From: HIMB11 sp965657135 | GTDB lineage: Bacteria > Pseudomonadota > Alphaproteobacteria > Rhodobacterales > Rhodobacteraceae | Assembly (NCBI GenBank): GCA_965657135.1 | Contig: CBFHNF010000009.1 | Coordinates: 1-64,000, forward strand | Reading direction: 5' to 3' | Length of the DNA stretch: 64,000 nt | In this document: positions 35,436 to 44,823 of the stretch, in pieces | Position numbering within the stretch: position 1 is the stretch's first letter | How the letters are laid out: each line of letters opens with the position of its first letter | Made by a program: the position numbers and the translations under genes | The notes under the pieces: model-generated | Told to the model about the DNA's origin: nothing | Databases searched by the model: none | What the model saw: the letters and a program-made list of their open reading frames with translations, nothing else

Positions 35436-35530
35436 CTTTTGATCCTTCATCTTCACCAATATCTAGTATCGTCTGCATTGATAATGCTAAGAGATGTTAG
35501 ATTACCACTATTTATTTTCGAGTATCACCA

Positions 35531-36679
35531 TCATGCCTGACGGCGTTGAATTTGTGCGTCAAGTTGGCGTTCAAATTCATCCTTGGAATTACTTTGATCC
35601 AGCGCATCCATTAGAATTTGAGCCTGCGTTTTGGGGGCCAATCCACCGATGGGTGGATCATTATCCAAGTTTGTTGGAAATGAATACCCCTCCGCTGTTG
35701 CTGCAATGACTGCTTTTAACTGTTCCTGTGTAAGACCACTCGCCTGCAGAGAAGAAAATATTGCGCGACACATACTATCACGATCGATGCTCTCCATGGC
35801 TCGGCCAAATGCCGAAGAAACTTGTAAAAGGTTTACCAAACGCTGTGTGCTCGCGCTTTTGTTTTCTCCAGCAGCGTGAAAAATCGCTGGGCTGAAAAAT
35901 ATAACATCGCCTTTGTTCAGGGCCACCTGAACATAATTTTGTTCGAAGTATTCTTTAAATGGTTCCTGATGATATCCAAGATATCCAAGCAGGTATTTTT
36001 GGGAAAACGGCAGTAATTTCGTTGGTCCACTTTCAATCGGCATGTCACAATGCGCGATCCCACCCTGCAAGGTTAAAACAGGCGATAAGGCGTGTACATG
36101 AGACGGAAACTGAACGGATTTCTCTACGCTTTGAAACCCTAGGTGATAATCTCTGTGAGCAGTTTGCGCTTTGCCACCTGGACGTACCAAATTCACCTGT
36201 GCCGTCATTTGATAGTGCGGCCCAAGCCATGCTTCGCATGCGGCGTCAATGAAAACATTTGCAAAATACTTAATGTGAATTTCGGGTGCTATTAGGCAAA
36301 GTTTTTGCAAGGAATTCCAAATGCGATCATTGGCACCAGATGCTGCAAAGTGATCTGCCCCTGATTTTGCGTTTTGTTTTTCATCGGTAATAACCTTATG
36401 AAAAACATCGCTGGCTGCATCAATGATGCTCGTATCTTCATAGGCACCACGCAGAACAATCGCGCCCGATAGCTCCATTAAAACGTGTGACCATTCCGAC
36501 ATGATTGCACGTCTTTCGCCTTTGGCCGTCAGTTTTGACAACAATGCAGCGCAATCATAGATTGGGATATTTGACTCGATGGATGCGGCGTGGGGTACAT
36601 CATTGGCGTCCAGAGCAGCAGAACATATCACCTTGAAGTCTTCTAAATCACAGCTATTCGGAGTCAAATAACCCTGCAT
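35531..36679 (-). CDS. Phytanoyl-CoA dioxygenase (PhyH)-like protein
   Basis: A 382-residue protein. The iron site H-x-D appears in KAQTAHRDYHLGF, and the distal His with a 2-oxoglutarate-binding Arg appears in SPAIFHAAGENKSASTQRLVN. The double-stranded beta-helix arrangement is that of Fe(II)/2-oxoglutarate oxygenases of the PhyH family. Substrate unknown. AGGATGAAG precedes the ATG. It is upstream of iolE on the same strand with a 95-bp gap, so co-transcription is possible. Confidence 0.82.
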   Translation of the reverse strand: MQGYLTPNSCDLEDFKVICSAALDANDVPHAASIESNIPIYDCAALLSKLTAKGERRAIMSEWSHVLMELSGAIVLRGAYEDTSIIDAASDVFHKVITDEKQNAKSGADHFAASGANDRIWNSLQKLCLIAPEIHIKYFANVFIDAACEAWLGPHYQMTAQVNLVRPGGKAQTAHRDYHLGFQSVEKSVQFPSHVHALSPVLTLQGGIAHCDMPIESGPTKLLPFSQKYLLGYLGYHQEPFKEYFEQNYVQVALNKGDVIFFSPAIFHAAGENKSASTQRLVNLLQVSSAFGRAMESIDRDSMCRAIFSSLQASGLTQEQLKAVIAATAEGYSFPTNLDNDPPIGGLAPKTQAQILMDALDQSNSKDEFERQLDAQIQRRQA

Positions 36680-36853
36680 TTCTTCATCCTATACAAATCT
36701 ATTTCAACACACATGATGACACAAAATAAGGAAACTTGAAATTTTATTCGTTGTCGTTCACCAAGCAAACAAATGACATGCGCCTTATACTCATGCACAG
36801 TCTCTTGACCGAAATATTATCTCAACCATACTGTGTTTCAAAAAGGTGGATAA

Positions 36854-37876
36854 ATGAAAGCGTTTCTTGATCCTCGTCAGATAGAACACGATCCCAAATA
36901 CTTTATGCGTTCTGGCGCTATTGCACCAAATCCAGAGCAGCCCAGACGTATTGAAATTTTAAAGGATGGTGCAACCGAGGCAGGATGTCTTTTCAGCGAA
37001 CCAGTCGATATGGGCATACAACACATTGCCAAAGTGCACTCGCCTCAGTATCTAACATTCTTAAAGAACATACATCAGCGATGGACACGCATCCCCGGCG
37101 GCGGCGACGAAGTTGTTCCAAATATTCACCCACGTGCACGACTTGATGGTTATCCAAAATCTGCAGTTGGGCAGGCGGGCTATCATCAGGCTGACACAGC
37201 CTGCCCTATTGCACAACACACATGGAAATCTGCATACTGGTCTGCGCAAAGCGCCCTGAATGGGGCAGATTACGTAACCAAATCTGGTCATTCTGCATAT
37301 GTATTATCGCGCCCACCCGGGCATCATGCCTACTCTGACCAGGCGGGTGGGTTTTGCTTTTTGAATAACTCAGCAATCGCTGCAGAGTATTTATTATCCC
37401 AAGGCTTGCGACCCACAATTTTGGACGTGGACGTTCACCACGGAAATGGAACGCAAGGCATCTTTTATCAGCGGAATGATGTCTTAACTGTTTCTCTACA
37501 TACCAATCCAGAGCGATTTTATCCATTCTTTTGGGGTTACGAACAAGAAAAAGGTGAAGGGCTGGGTCTAGGTTACAACCTTAATCTACCGCTTGCACGT
37601 GCAACGGGGGACGGCGATTTTCTTGACGCGCTTGATCTCGGTTTGGAAAGAGTCCGCAATTTTGGGAGCGATGTAATCGTTGTTGCTTTAGGCTTAGACG
37701 CATCAATTGATGATCCATTCGAAGGGCTGGCCGTAACGCAAAATGGATTTGAAAAAATAGGCGCGCGAATATCCACCCTCGGTTTACCATGCCTAATGGT
37801 TCAAGAGGGTGGCTATATTAGCGACAGCTTAGGGATTAACCTAACACGGTTTTTGAAAGGTATCCAATCTGCCTGA
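36854..37876 (+). CDS. Acetylpolyamine amidohydrolase/histone deacetylase family protein
   Basis: A 340-residue zinc deacetylase. The catalytic His pair is in SRPPGHHAYSDQAGGFCFLNN, zinc ligands Asp and His in LDVDVHHGNGTQG, and the third Asp in ALGLDASIDDPFEG. The N-terminal helices and the loop near GGGDEVVPNIHP are typical of bacterial acetylpolyamine amidohydrolases, which release acetate from N-acetylputrescine and similar compounds. AAAAAGGTGG precedes the start. It stands alone and ends 2 bp before the pstA stop. Confidence 0.92.
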   Translation: MKAFLDPRQIEHDPKYFMRSGAIAPNPEQPRRIEILKDGATEAGCLFSEPVDMGIQHIAKVHSPQYLTFLKNIHQRWTRIPGGGDEVVPNIHPRARLDGYPKSAVGQAGYHQADTACPIAQHTWKSAYWSAQSALNGADYVTKSGHSAYVLSRPPGHHAYSDQAGGFCFLNNSAIAAEYLLSQGLRPTILDVDVHHGNGTQGIFYQRNDVLTVSLHTNPERFYPFFWGYEQEKGEGLGLGYNLNLPLARATGDGDFLDALDLGLERVRNFGSDVIVVALGLDASIDDPFEGLAVTQNGFEKIGARISTLGLPCLMVQEGGYISDSLGINLTRFLKGIQSA

Positions 37877-37878
37877 TT

Positions 37879-39210
37879 TTACCAACGGCGTTCAAACCGA
37901 CGGCGCAAGATAACCGCCAAGGTGTTCATCGTTAAAAGGAAGACCAGCAGAATTATGATGCCACCCCAGGCACGTTCAATGAACGCGGGATCGGCACGCT
38001 TAGCCCATTCATAAATCTGTGCAGGCATCGCAGAGTTCGGCGAAAACAGCCCTTCATTAACAGAGCCAGGCATGTTTGTGGCGATATATCCGATCATACC
38101 AATCAGTAGCAAAGGCGCGGTTTCACCCAAAGCTTGAGCCATACCGATAATTGTACCTGTCAGGATGCCTGGCGCTGCGAGCGGGACGACATGGTGAAAT
38201 ACCGTCTGCATTTTCGATGCACCCAAACCCAATGCCGCACTGCGGATACTGGGAGGCACCGATTTCAAAGAAGCGCGCGTTGAAATGATAATGGTTGGAA
38301 TTGTCATCAAAGTCAGCACAAGTCCACCGACGATAGGTGTTGATTGGGGCAATTCAACATAGTTGATAAACACAGCAAGACCCAAGATACCAAAAACAAT
38401 CGAGGGCACCGCCGCCAAGTTTGAAATCGTGATTTCAATAATATCTGTCACGATATTTTGTTTGGCAAACTCTTCCAAGTATATTGACGCTGCAACACCC
38501 AATGGCAGAGACAAACACAACACAACCATCATCAAATATAGCGAACCAACCATTGCGACACCAATTCCAGACGCCTCTGGGCGTTGATCCGATGCGTCTG
38601 AACCGACAATGAAATCTAAATTGAATTTCTTTTCGATCACACCAATTTCGGCCAACTTATCCGTGATATCAAATTGACCAGCACTTGCAAATTTACTATT
38701 TTCGACACTTTTCCGAGAGTATCGACCTTTTAAGTATCCATCGACCCAACCATTGGCAAGGAAACGGAACTCTACTGTCGTTCCAATTGCATCTGGATTA
38801 GCTAGCACATAATCGCGCATCTGTGAGGCTGCACTTTTGGAAATCATATCGCTAAGCTCTTTTTTCTTAAGCTCCGTTTCAATTCCATTCTCAGCCAACA
38901 ATTTAATCATCGCTTCACTCAACAATGGCGTGTATCCGAACGTTGAAACTTTTTTAATGTCTTCAACATTACGATTGCCTTTTTTGTCCAACTTGGACTC
39001 AAGCAATTCCACGTCCAGCGTGATGAAGGTTTGTTGAAAAGCCCCTGTACCACGGTAAACGATGGTTGATACCAGCACCGTCAACATCAAAAGACCAATC
39101 GAAATTGCGACGATACCATATATTTTAAAGCGAGACTCTGCTGCATTCCGTTTTTTAGTGAGCGGCGAAATATCGTATAATGAGCGTGGAGTGTGGGCGT
39201 TATCGTTCAT
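37879..39210 (-). CDS. pstA: Phosphate ABC transporter permease PstA
   Basis: A 443-residue inner-membrane permease. It is longer than E. coli PstA (296 residues) because of an N-terminal extension (about residues 1-205, DUF3333-like) with one membrane helix and a charged periplasmic part. The core has LVLTLMTIPTIIISTRASLKSVP and the EAA loop ALGLGASKMQTVFHHVVPLAAPG. It forms the phosphate channel with PstC, which it overlaps by ATGA. No pstB follows: the next gene is convergent, so the ATPase must be encoded elsewhere. Confidence 0.94.
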   Translation of the reverse strand: MNDNAHTPRSLYDISPLTKKRNAAESRFKIYGIVAISIGLLMLTVLVSTIVYRGTGAFQQTFITLDVELLESKLDKKGNRNVEDIKKVSTFGYTPLLSEAMIKLLAENGIETELKKKELSDMISKSAASQMRDYVLANPDAIGTTVEFRFLANGWVDGYLKGRYSRKSVENSKFASAGQFDITDKLAEIGVIEKKFNLDFIVGSDASDQRPEASGIGVAMVGSLYLMMVVLCLSLPLGVAASIYLEEFAKQNIVTDIIEITISNLAAVPSIVFGILGLAVFINYVELPQSTPIVGGLVLTLMTIPTIIISTRASLKSVPPSIRSAALGLGASKMQTVFHHVVPLAAPGILTGTIIGMAQALGETAPLLLIGMIGYIATNMPGSVNEGLFSPNSAMPAQIYEWAKRADPAFIERAWGGIIILLVFLLTMNTLAVILRRRFERRW

Positions 39211-40679
39211 TCGTATTGCTCCCGATATTTTCTAACGACGTAAAGTGCCAAGACATTCAGGCAAAGAGTTAAAACAAATAGGCTCAGCCCAAGTGCGAAC
39301 GCTACAAGTGTCTCTGGACTGTCAAATTCAAGATCGCCAGTCAACTGACTTACGATGCGAGTGGTAATTGTCGTAAGAGCCTCAAGTGGATTTAGCGTAA
39401 ATCGTGCTATTGCACCCGCGCCCATGACCACAATCATCGTTTCACCAATAGCCCGCGATGCAGCAAGTAGGATAGCACCAATGATCCCAGGTAACGCCGC
39501 AGGAATAATAACGTTCCGAACTGTCTCAGATTGCGTGGCACCCAATCCGTATGAACCGTCCCGCATAGATTGGGGAACTGCATTGATAATGTCATCTGAA
39601 AGTGAGGAAACAAAAGGAATAAGCATCATCCCCATCACCACTCCAGCTGTGATCACCGAACGAGAGTCTGACATCCACTCCACACCCAAGAAGCCTCCGT
39701 CTCCGAAAAACATCCGAAGGAATGGCCCAAAGGTCGTCAGCGCGAATAGGCCATAAACGATTGTTGGAATACCTGCCAAAATTTCCAACAATGGCTTGGC
39801 AATAGAACGGACTGATGTGGTTGCATACTCAGATAAATATATCGCGGCAAAGAGACCAATTGGAACCGCAACCAGTAACGCAACAAAGGAAATATAAAGC
39901 GTACCCCAAAGCAATGGCAGAATGGCGAGTTCACTTTGGAATCTGAATGACGGCGCCCAGACAAGACCAAAGAAGAAATCTGTCCAAGGGTGCATGTCAA
40001 AAAATCGCGCTGCTTCAAAGACCATCGACAGAACAATTCCAATACTTGCAACAATCGCAATGGTTGCCGCGCTTGCCAATAATAACAGAACAATGCGTTC
40101 TACTTGGTTCCGAGCACGGAAATCAGATCTAGATTGACGAAACGCAATCACGAACCCGATTATCGACGTCAAAATCACAAGCCAGTTGCGATACATACTG
40201 CCATCAGTTTCCATGACGAACCGACGCTGAGCTGCCTTCATTATTTCTTGGTCAATATCACCAGAAAGAAAAACGTTGGCTTGCAGCAATGCTTCTTGGA
40301 CTGTGGCAACGCTTGTGTTTGGGTCTAAAAGTGTACTGCGGTCTGAAATTCCCGATGAAATTACAATCTTAAGGCCATCACTTAACCGCTCAACTTCACT
40401 CATCAACAGGTTAAGATTTGCTTGCTCGCTCGCCATATCGTCAGGAAGCATGTTTGAAATAGTCGATTCAACGACCAGTGATTGCACAAATGTCCAAATC
40501 ATCAACAATATGATCGCAGGGAGCAACGATAACAATAAACCGTTAAAACCATAGTATTGCGGAAGGGAGTGAAGCTCTTTTTGATTTCCGGATACAGTTG
40601 AAAGTGCCTTAGAGCGACTTGCTAAATATGCAGCTGCTGAAATGAATATAACTACATAAAGAACCGTTGTAAGAGTCAT
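39207..40679 (-). CDS. pstC: Phosphate ABC transporter permease PstC
   Basis: A 490-residue inner-membrane permease from ATG 40679 (a GTG at 40694 is also in frame). It too has a long N-terminal extension with one helix, a periplasmic part of about 130 residues and another helix. The permease core shows LLWGTLYISFVALLVAVPIGLFAAIYLSEYA, GIPTIVYGLFAL and the EAA loop YGLGATQSETVRNVIIPAALPG. It lies behind pstS and a strong hairpin and overlaps pstA. Confidence 0.94.
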   Translation of the reverse strand: MTLTTVLYVVIFISAAAYLASRSKALSTVSGNQKELHSLPQYYGFNGLLLSLLPAIILLMIWTFVQSLVVESTISNMLPDDMASEQANLNLLMSEVERLSDGLKIVISSGISDRSTLLDPNTSVATVQEALLQANVFLSGDIDQEIMKAAQRRFVMETDGSMYRNWLVILTSIIGFVIAFRQSRSDFRARNQVERIVLLLLASAATIAIVASIGIVLSMVFEAARFFDMHPWTDFFFGLVWAPSFRFQSELAILPLLWGTLYISFVALLVAVPIGLFAAIYLSEYATTSVRSIAKPLLEILAGIPTIVYGLFALTTFGPFLRMFFGDGGFLGVEWMSDSRSVITAGVVMGMMLIPFVSSLSDDIINAVPQSMRDGSYGLGATQSETVRNVIIPAALPGIIGAILLAASRAIGETMIVVMGAGAIARFTLNPLEALTTITTRIVSQLTGDLEFDSPETLVAFALGLSLFVLTLCLNVLALYVVRKYREQYE

Positions 40680-40703
40680 CTTTTCAAATTCCACAAATAA
40701 AAA

Positions 40704-40730
40704 TGAGAAGCATGGCGAACATGCTTCTCA
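40704..40730 (-). promoter_or_regulatory. Intercistronic hairpin/attenuator between pstS and pstC
   Basis: A perfect 10-bp stem, TGAGAAGCAT (40704-40713) with ATGCTTCTCA (40721-40730), and a 7-nt loop. In the direction of transcription (minus) it is followed by a T-rich stretch TTTTTATTTG, so it can act as a partial terminator that lowers pstCA expression relative to pstS. Confidence 0.82.
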
Positions 40731-40746
40731 CTAAGATCATCAAATA

Positions 40747-41739
40747 TTAGTTGATCGCCGCAACCATCGCCTGTGTCTTCGCCAATTCTGGGTCAGAAAC
40801 TAGGCCATATGCTGCCAATGGGCCATCCGGACCTGCGATTTCGTCAGATACGAAGAATTCGATGTATTCTTTCATGCCTGGAACCTGTGACACGTGCGCG
40901 TGCTTTACGTAGAACTGCAAAGGACGTGAAACTGGGTATTCACCAGACGCGATTGATTCTGTTGCTGGCATAACACCGTTGATCTTAGCTGCATAAAGCT
41001 TGTCTGTGTTGTTCATCAAGAATGATAGACCGAATACACCGATACCTTCCTGGTTCGCATCCAAAGACGCTAGTGTTTCTGTGTAATCACCATCGATGTC
41101 AACTGACGCACCATCTGTGCGAACTTCGAAGCATGCTTCTTCTGCTGCATCTTCGTCACCCAAAGTTTTTGTCAAAGAAGCGAATGCGCCAACTGACTCA
41201 CAGCCTTTTAGCATAACTTTTTCTTCAAATACTTCGCGTGTACCGTGCTTAGTGCCAGGGATGAACGCTTTGATCGCTACGTCTGGTAGAGATGGATCAA
41301 CATCTGCCCATGTTTTCGCGTTTGAACGTGAAGACAAAGCAAGATAGATTTGTGCTGGTGTTAGGTTTTCGAAACCTTTGTTCTCAAGACGTGTTGAGAA
41401 TGTGATCCCATCATAACCGATGCGAACTTCTGAAACTTTACCAACTGTTGCTTGGCATGTTTCCCACTGCGCTGCCTTCATCAATGATGATGAGTTTGCA
41501 ATGTCTGTTGTGTTTAGGCCAACGCCTTCACACAAACGCTTACGGCCTGAACCTGAACCGCCACCTTCAACGATTGGTGTTGGGAAGTCGAAGTTTTCAC
41601 CAAACGCTTCTGCGACGATTGACGCATATGGAAGTACTGTTGATGAACCAGCGATGTGAACTTGGTCACGTGCTGCTGCGGCTGTTGCAGAAACTGCCGC
41701 AACTGCAATTGCTGCTACTGTTGCTTTTACAAAAGACAT
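40747..41739 (-). CDS. pstS: Phosphate-binding protein PstS
   Basis: A 330-residue periplasmic protein. The signal peptide is VKATVAAIAVAAVSATAAAA, cleaved before RDQVHIAGSSTVLPY. Phosphate-loop motifs are AGSSTVLPYAS, VEGGGSGSGRK and FIPGTKHGTREVFEE. It captures phosphate for PstCA. AGGAGAAAAAT precedes the ATG. A three-unit Pho box is centred about 95 bp upstream, so it is likely induced by PhoB under phosphate starvation. Confidence 0.95.
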   Translation of the reverse strand: MSFVKATVAAIAVAAVSATAAAARDQVHIAGSSTVLPYASIVAEAFGENFDFPTPIVEGGGSGSGRKRLCEGVGLNTTDIANSSSLMKAAQWETCQATVGKVSEVRIGYDGITFSTRLENKGFENLTPAQIYLALSSRSNAKTWADVDPSLPDVAIKAFIPGTKHGTREVFEEKVMLKGCESVGAFASLTKTLGDEDAAEEACFEVRTDGASVDIDGDYTETLASLDANQEGIGVFGLSFLMNNTDKLYAAKINGVMPATESIASGEYPVSRPLQFYVKHAHVSQVPGMKEYIEFFVSDEIAGPDGPLAAYGLVSDPELAKTQAMVAAIN

Positions 41740-41818
41740 ATTTTTCTCCTAAAGAGTTTTTGATCTCGGAACGCATCCTGCGCTATGCCCTTCGGCGTTT
41801 AAGAATGCTTTGTTATGG

Positions 41819-41851
41819 TTTTGCGTCAGTTTTGTAACAGTTTTGTGAATG
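41819..41851 (-). promoter_or_regulatory. Pho box upstream of pstS (three 11-bp units)
   Basis: On the minus strand CATTCACAAAA, CTGTTACAAAA and CTGACGCAAAA follow each other exactly at 11-bp intervals. Each has a CTGTCAC-like 7-mer and an AAAA spacer, the architecture bound by PhoB dimers in tandem. It lies 80 bp before the pstS start. Confidence 0.78.
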
Positions 41852-41934
41852 ACTATCTTTGTGAACAAATTCGCTGGATGGATGGATAAATTAGTTGATT
41901 TGTCTAGCTTTGGTAATTCAAAATTGAAAATAAA

Positions 41935-41966
41935 ATAAGCGCCCAAAAAAAAAATTGGACGCTTAT
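41935..41966 (-). terminator. Terminator after katG
   Basis: Stem ATAAGCG (41935-41941)/CGCTTAT (41960-41966), extended inward by CCAA/TTGG around a mismatch, with an A/T-only loop. In the minus direction a T-rich run follows (TTTTATTTTC). It lies 22 bp past the katG stop and separates katG from pstS. Confidence 0.8.
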
Positions 41967-41987
41967 CTAGATTGTATTGCCGAATAC

Positions 41988-44186
41988 TTAACTTAGATCG
42001 AATCGATCCGCATTCATCACTTTCGTCCATGCCGCCACAAAATCTGCAACGAACATGTCACCCGAGTCTGCGCATGCATATTCTTCAGCGATCGCTCGAA
42101 GCTGCGAGTTTGAGCCGAAAATCAAATCAGCACGCGTCGCTGTCCATTTCGTATCACCAGTGGCGCGATCACGACCTTCAAAGTGGTTCTCGGCTTCGTC
42201 AACTGCACTCCACTCTGTGCTCATATCTAACAAATTCACGAAGAAGTCATTGGAAAGAGAGCCAATACGATCGGTCAATACTCCAAAAGAAGATCCGCCA
42301 TGGTTTGCACCAATTGCACGCATACCACCCACCAGAACCGTCATTTCTGGCCCTGTTAGTGTCAACAGCTGTGCGCGGTCCAGCAATAGCTCTTCTGTTG
42401 AAGACGTGTATGCGCCTTTTTGATAATTCCGGAACCCATCTGCAATCGGTTCCAAAACCGCAAAACTGTCTACGTCGGTTTGATCTTGTACGGCATCAAC
42501 GCGACCAACTGCGAATGGCACGGTGACTTCATGTCCGGCAGCTTTCGCAGCCTGTTCGACCCCAACGTTTCCTGCCAAAACGATTAAGTCGGCCATGGAT
42601 ACCTTCTTAGGGCCAGCGTTATTGAAGGATGCTTGCACGCCCTCCAATGCGTCCAATACTTTTGCCAATTGCACGGGTTCATTTGCATCCCAATCTTTCT
42701 GAGGTGCCAAACGAATACGTGCGCCATTGGCGCCGCCACGCTTATCCGACCCACGGAACGTGGACGCAGAACACCATGCGGTAGAAACCATTTCGGAGAC
42801 AGTTAATCCTAAGTCTGCAATCTGTCCCTTCAGGTTTACGACGTCCGCATCATCGATTTGGTCGTAGTCAGCCGCAGGAAGCGGATCTTGCCAAATCAGA
42901 TCCTCTGCCGGCACTTCATCGCCAAGGTAAAGCGACTTTGGCCCTGAATCACGGTGAGTAAGTTTGAACCAAGCCCGTGCGAAAGCATCAGCAAACACAT
43001 CCGGATTTGCATGGAAATGGCGTGAAACCTTTTCATACGCTGGATCCATACGCATCGCCATATCTGCAGTGGTCATCATAATTGGGACACGTTTGTCTGA
43101 TCCATCAACCTCTGGTGCATGATCCTCGTCTTTTAGATCCTTGGCATGCCAAATATGCGCACCCGCTGGGCTCTTTGTTAGCTCCCAGTCGTACCCAAAG
43201 AGAACATCAAAATAACCCATATCCCATTCAGTTGGCTTTGATGTCCATGCACCTTCAACACCGCTGGTGATTGCATCAACGCCCTTGCCGGATTTGTGTG
43301 TGCTCATCCAACCAAGCCCCTGAAGCTCAATCGCGGCACCTTCTGGCTCTGGGCCAACGTGCGCGGCATCACCTGCACCGTGTGCTTTTCCAAATGTGTG
43401 ACCCCCTGCAACCAATGCAACGGTCTCTTCGTCGTTCATACCCATCCGCGCAAATGTTTCACGGATATCACGGCCTGATGCGACCGGATCTGGATTGCCG
43501 TTTGGACCTTCTGGGTTCACATAGATCAAGCCCATTTGCACAGCCGCCAGTGGATTTTCCAAATCACGCTCACCAGAATAACGTTTGTCGCCCAACCATT
43601 CTGTTTCTAGGCCCCAATAGATGTCTTCTTCTGGTTCAAAGATATCGGCGCGACCACCTGCAAATCCAAATGTCTTGAAGCCCATGGATTCAAGCGCGGC
43701 GTTGCCTGCAAGGATCATCAAGTCAGCCCAAGAAATTTGCTTTCCGTATTTTTGTTTGATCGGCCACAATAAGCGGCGTGCTTTGTCCAAGTTGCCGTTA
43801 TCAGGCCAGCTGTTCAATGGCGCAAAACGTTGTGCACCCGTGCTTGCACCACCGCGGCCATCGCCAGTTCTATAGGTGCCTGCAGCATGCCATGCCATAC
43901 GAATGAAGAACGGACCGTAGTGCCCGTAATCTGCTGGCCACCAATCCTGACTATCTGTCATCAATGCATATAGATCTTGCTTCAACGCTTTCAGATCAAG
44001 TTTTTTGAACTCTTCTGCATAGTTGAAATCTGAACCTAGCGGATTTCCAACAGCTGGATTTTGATGTAACACGCGTAAATTTAGTTGGTTTGGCCACCAA
44101 TCGCGGTTTGTCGTACCGCCAGAGGTCACGCTTGATTGTACATGCATTACCGGACATTTGCCGGCAATAGGGGTATTTCCGTCCAT
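41988..44186 (-). CDS. katG: Catalase-peroxidase KatG
   Basis: A 732-residue haem enzyme of class I peroxidases, in two homologous halves. The distal haem pocket is FFIRMAWHAAGTYR (Arg, Trp, His), the Tyr of the Met-Tyr-Trp crosslink is in MGLIYVNPEGPNG, and the proximal His is in ALVAGGHTFGKAHG. The second half repeats the pattern without haem (LIVLAGNVGVEQAAKAAG). It destroys hydrogen peroxide. Length is normal. It is divergent from an Rrf2-type regulator gene and ends in its own terminator. Confidence 0.97.
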   Translation of the reverse strand: MDGNTPIAGKCPVMHVQSSVTSGGTTNRDWWPNQLNLRVLHQNPAVGNPLGSDFNYAEEFKKLDLKALKQDLYALMTDSQDWWPADYGHYGPFFIRMAWHAAGTYRTGDGRGGASTGAQRFAPLNSWPDNGNLDKARRLLWPIKQKYGKQISWADLMILAGNAALESMGFKTFGFAGGRADIFEPEEDIYWGLETEWLGDKRYSGERDLENPLAAVQMGLIYVNPEGPNGNPDPVASGRDIRETFARMGMNDEETVALVAGGHTFGKAHGAGDAAHVGPEPEGAAIELQGLGWMSTHKSGKGVDAITSGVEGAWTSKPTEWDMGYFDVLFGYDWELTKSPAGAHIWHAKDLKDEDHAPEVDGSDKRVPIMMTTADMAMRMDPAYEKVSRHFHANPDVFADAFARAWFKLTHRDSGPKSLYLGDEVPAEDLIWQDPLPAADYDQIDDADVVNLKGQIADLGLTVSEMVSTAWCSASTFRGSDKRGGANGARIRLAPQKDWDANEPVQLAKVLDALEGVQASFNNAGPKKVSMADLIVLAGNVGVEQAAKAAGHEVTVPFAVGRVDAVQDQTDVDSFAVLEPIADGFRNYQKGAYTSSTEELLLDRAQLLTLTGPEMTVLVGGMRAIGANHGGSSFGVLTDRIGSLSNDFFVNLLDMSTEWSAVDEAENHFEGRDRATGDTKWTATRADLIFGSNSQLRAIAEEYACADSGDMFVADFVAAWTKVMNADRFDLS

Positions 44187-44229
44187 GGGAGATCTCCGAA
44201 TCTAAATTGTAAAAGCGCACCGCGCGCTT

Positions 44230-44259
44230 GATACTAACTATGTACCTATAACTATAAAG
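44230..44259 (-). promoter_or_regulatory. ATAG repeats upstream of katG
   Basis: Read on the minus strand, three ATAG elements (ATAGTT, ATAGGT, ATAGTT) occur within 18 bp, about 50-70 bp before the katG start. OxyR sites are made of ATAGnT elements, so an OxyR-like peroxide-response site is possible; the spacing is not canonical. No oxyR gene is in the window. Confidence 0.3.
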
Positions 44260-44409
44260 TAAAATTCATTATTTTACAAAAAGTCATAAATTTTTTTAAT
44301 TGTAGTATCGCCAATGATTTATTAATAGAGTTTTTCCCCTTTTATTTTTGTGTTACAAATCCGATCAACAATTCTCTATTTGTGTAAATTTTTTTTCGCG
44401 TGGATTACG

Positions 44410-44817
44410 ATGCGGCTAACTCAGTTTTCCGATCTTGCTATGCGTGTGCTGATTTACGCGGCCCAGAACCAAGAAAAATGTTTTACCATAGATGACGTTA
44501 ACAGATTCCATGATGTCTCGCGTGGACACTTGATGAAAGTTGTGAATACGTTGACACGTGCTGAACTCTTGATTGCTCACCGCGGTCGAAACGGCGGACT
44601 TATGCTTGCAAGCGACCCCAAGTCCATTAACTTGGCAGAGGTTCTATCACTAACTGAGCCTGACTTCGCATTAGCTGACTGCATGCGAAGTGCGGATGAG
44701 TGTCCGCTCATTGGCCGATGCAAACTCCCAAATGTTTACGACAAGGCAATGATGGCGTTTATGCAGGTCCTTAAATCACAAACTTTAGAAGATGTTTTAC
44801 CAGCAGAACTGGTCTAA
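44410..44817 (+). CDS. Rrf2 family Fe-S transcriptional regulator (NsrR/RirA-like)
   Basis: A 135-residue regulator from ATG 44410; the frame start at 44350 has no support. The winged helix begins RLTQFSDLAMRVLIYAAQ, with recognition around DVSRGHLMKVVNTL. Three cysteines, C91, C98 and C104 (DCMRSADECPLIGRC), form the expected Fe-S cluster site. Spacing is between that of NsrR (nitric oxide) and RirA (iron), so the signal cannot be decided; the N-terminus looks more like NsrR. It is divergent from katG with a 223-bp AT-rich spacer. Confidence 0.88.
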   Translation: MRLTQFSDLAMRVLIYAAQNQEKCFTIDDVNRFHDVSRGHLMKVVNTLTRAELLIAHRGRNGGLMLASDPKSINLAEVLSLTEPDFALADCMRSADECPLIGRCKLPNVYDKAMMAFMQVLKSQTLEDVLPAELV

Positions 44818-44823
44818 TCTTTT

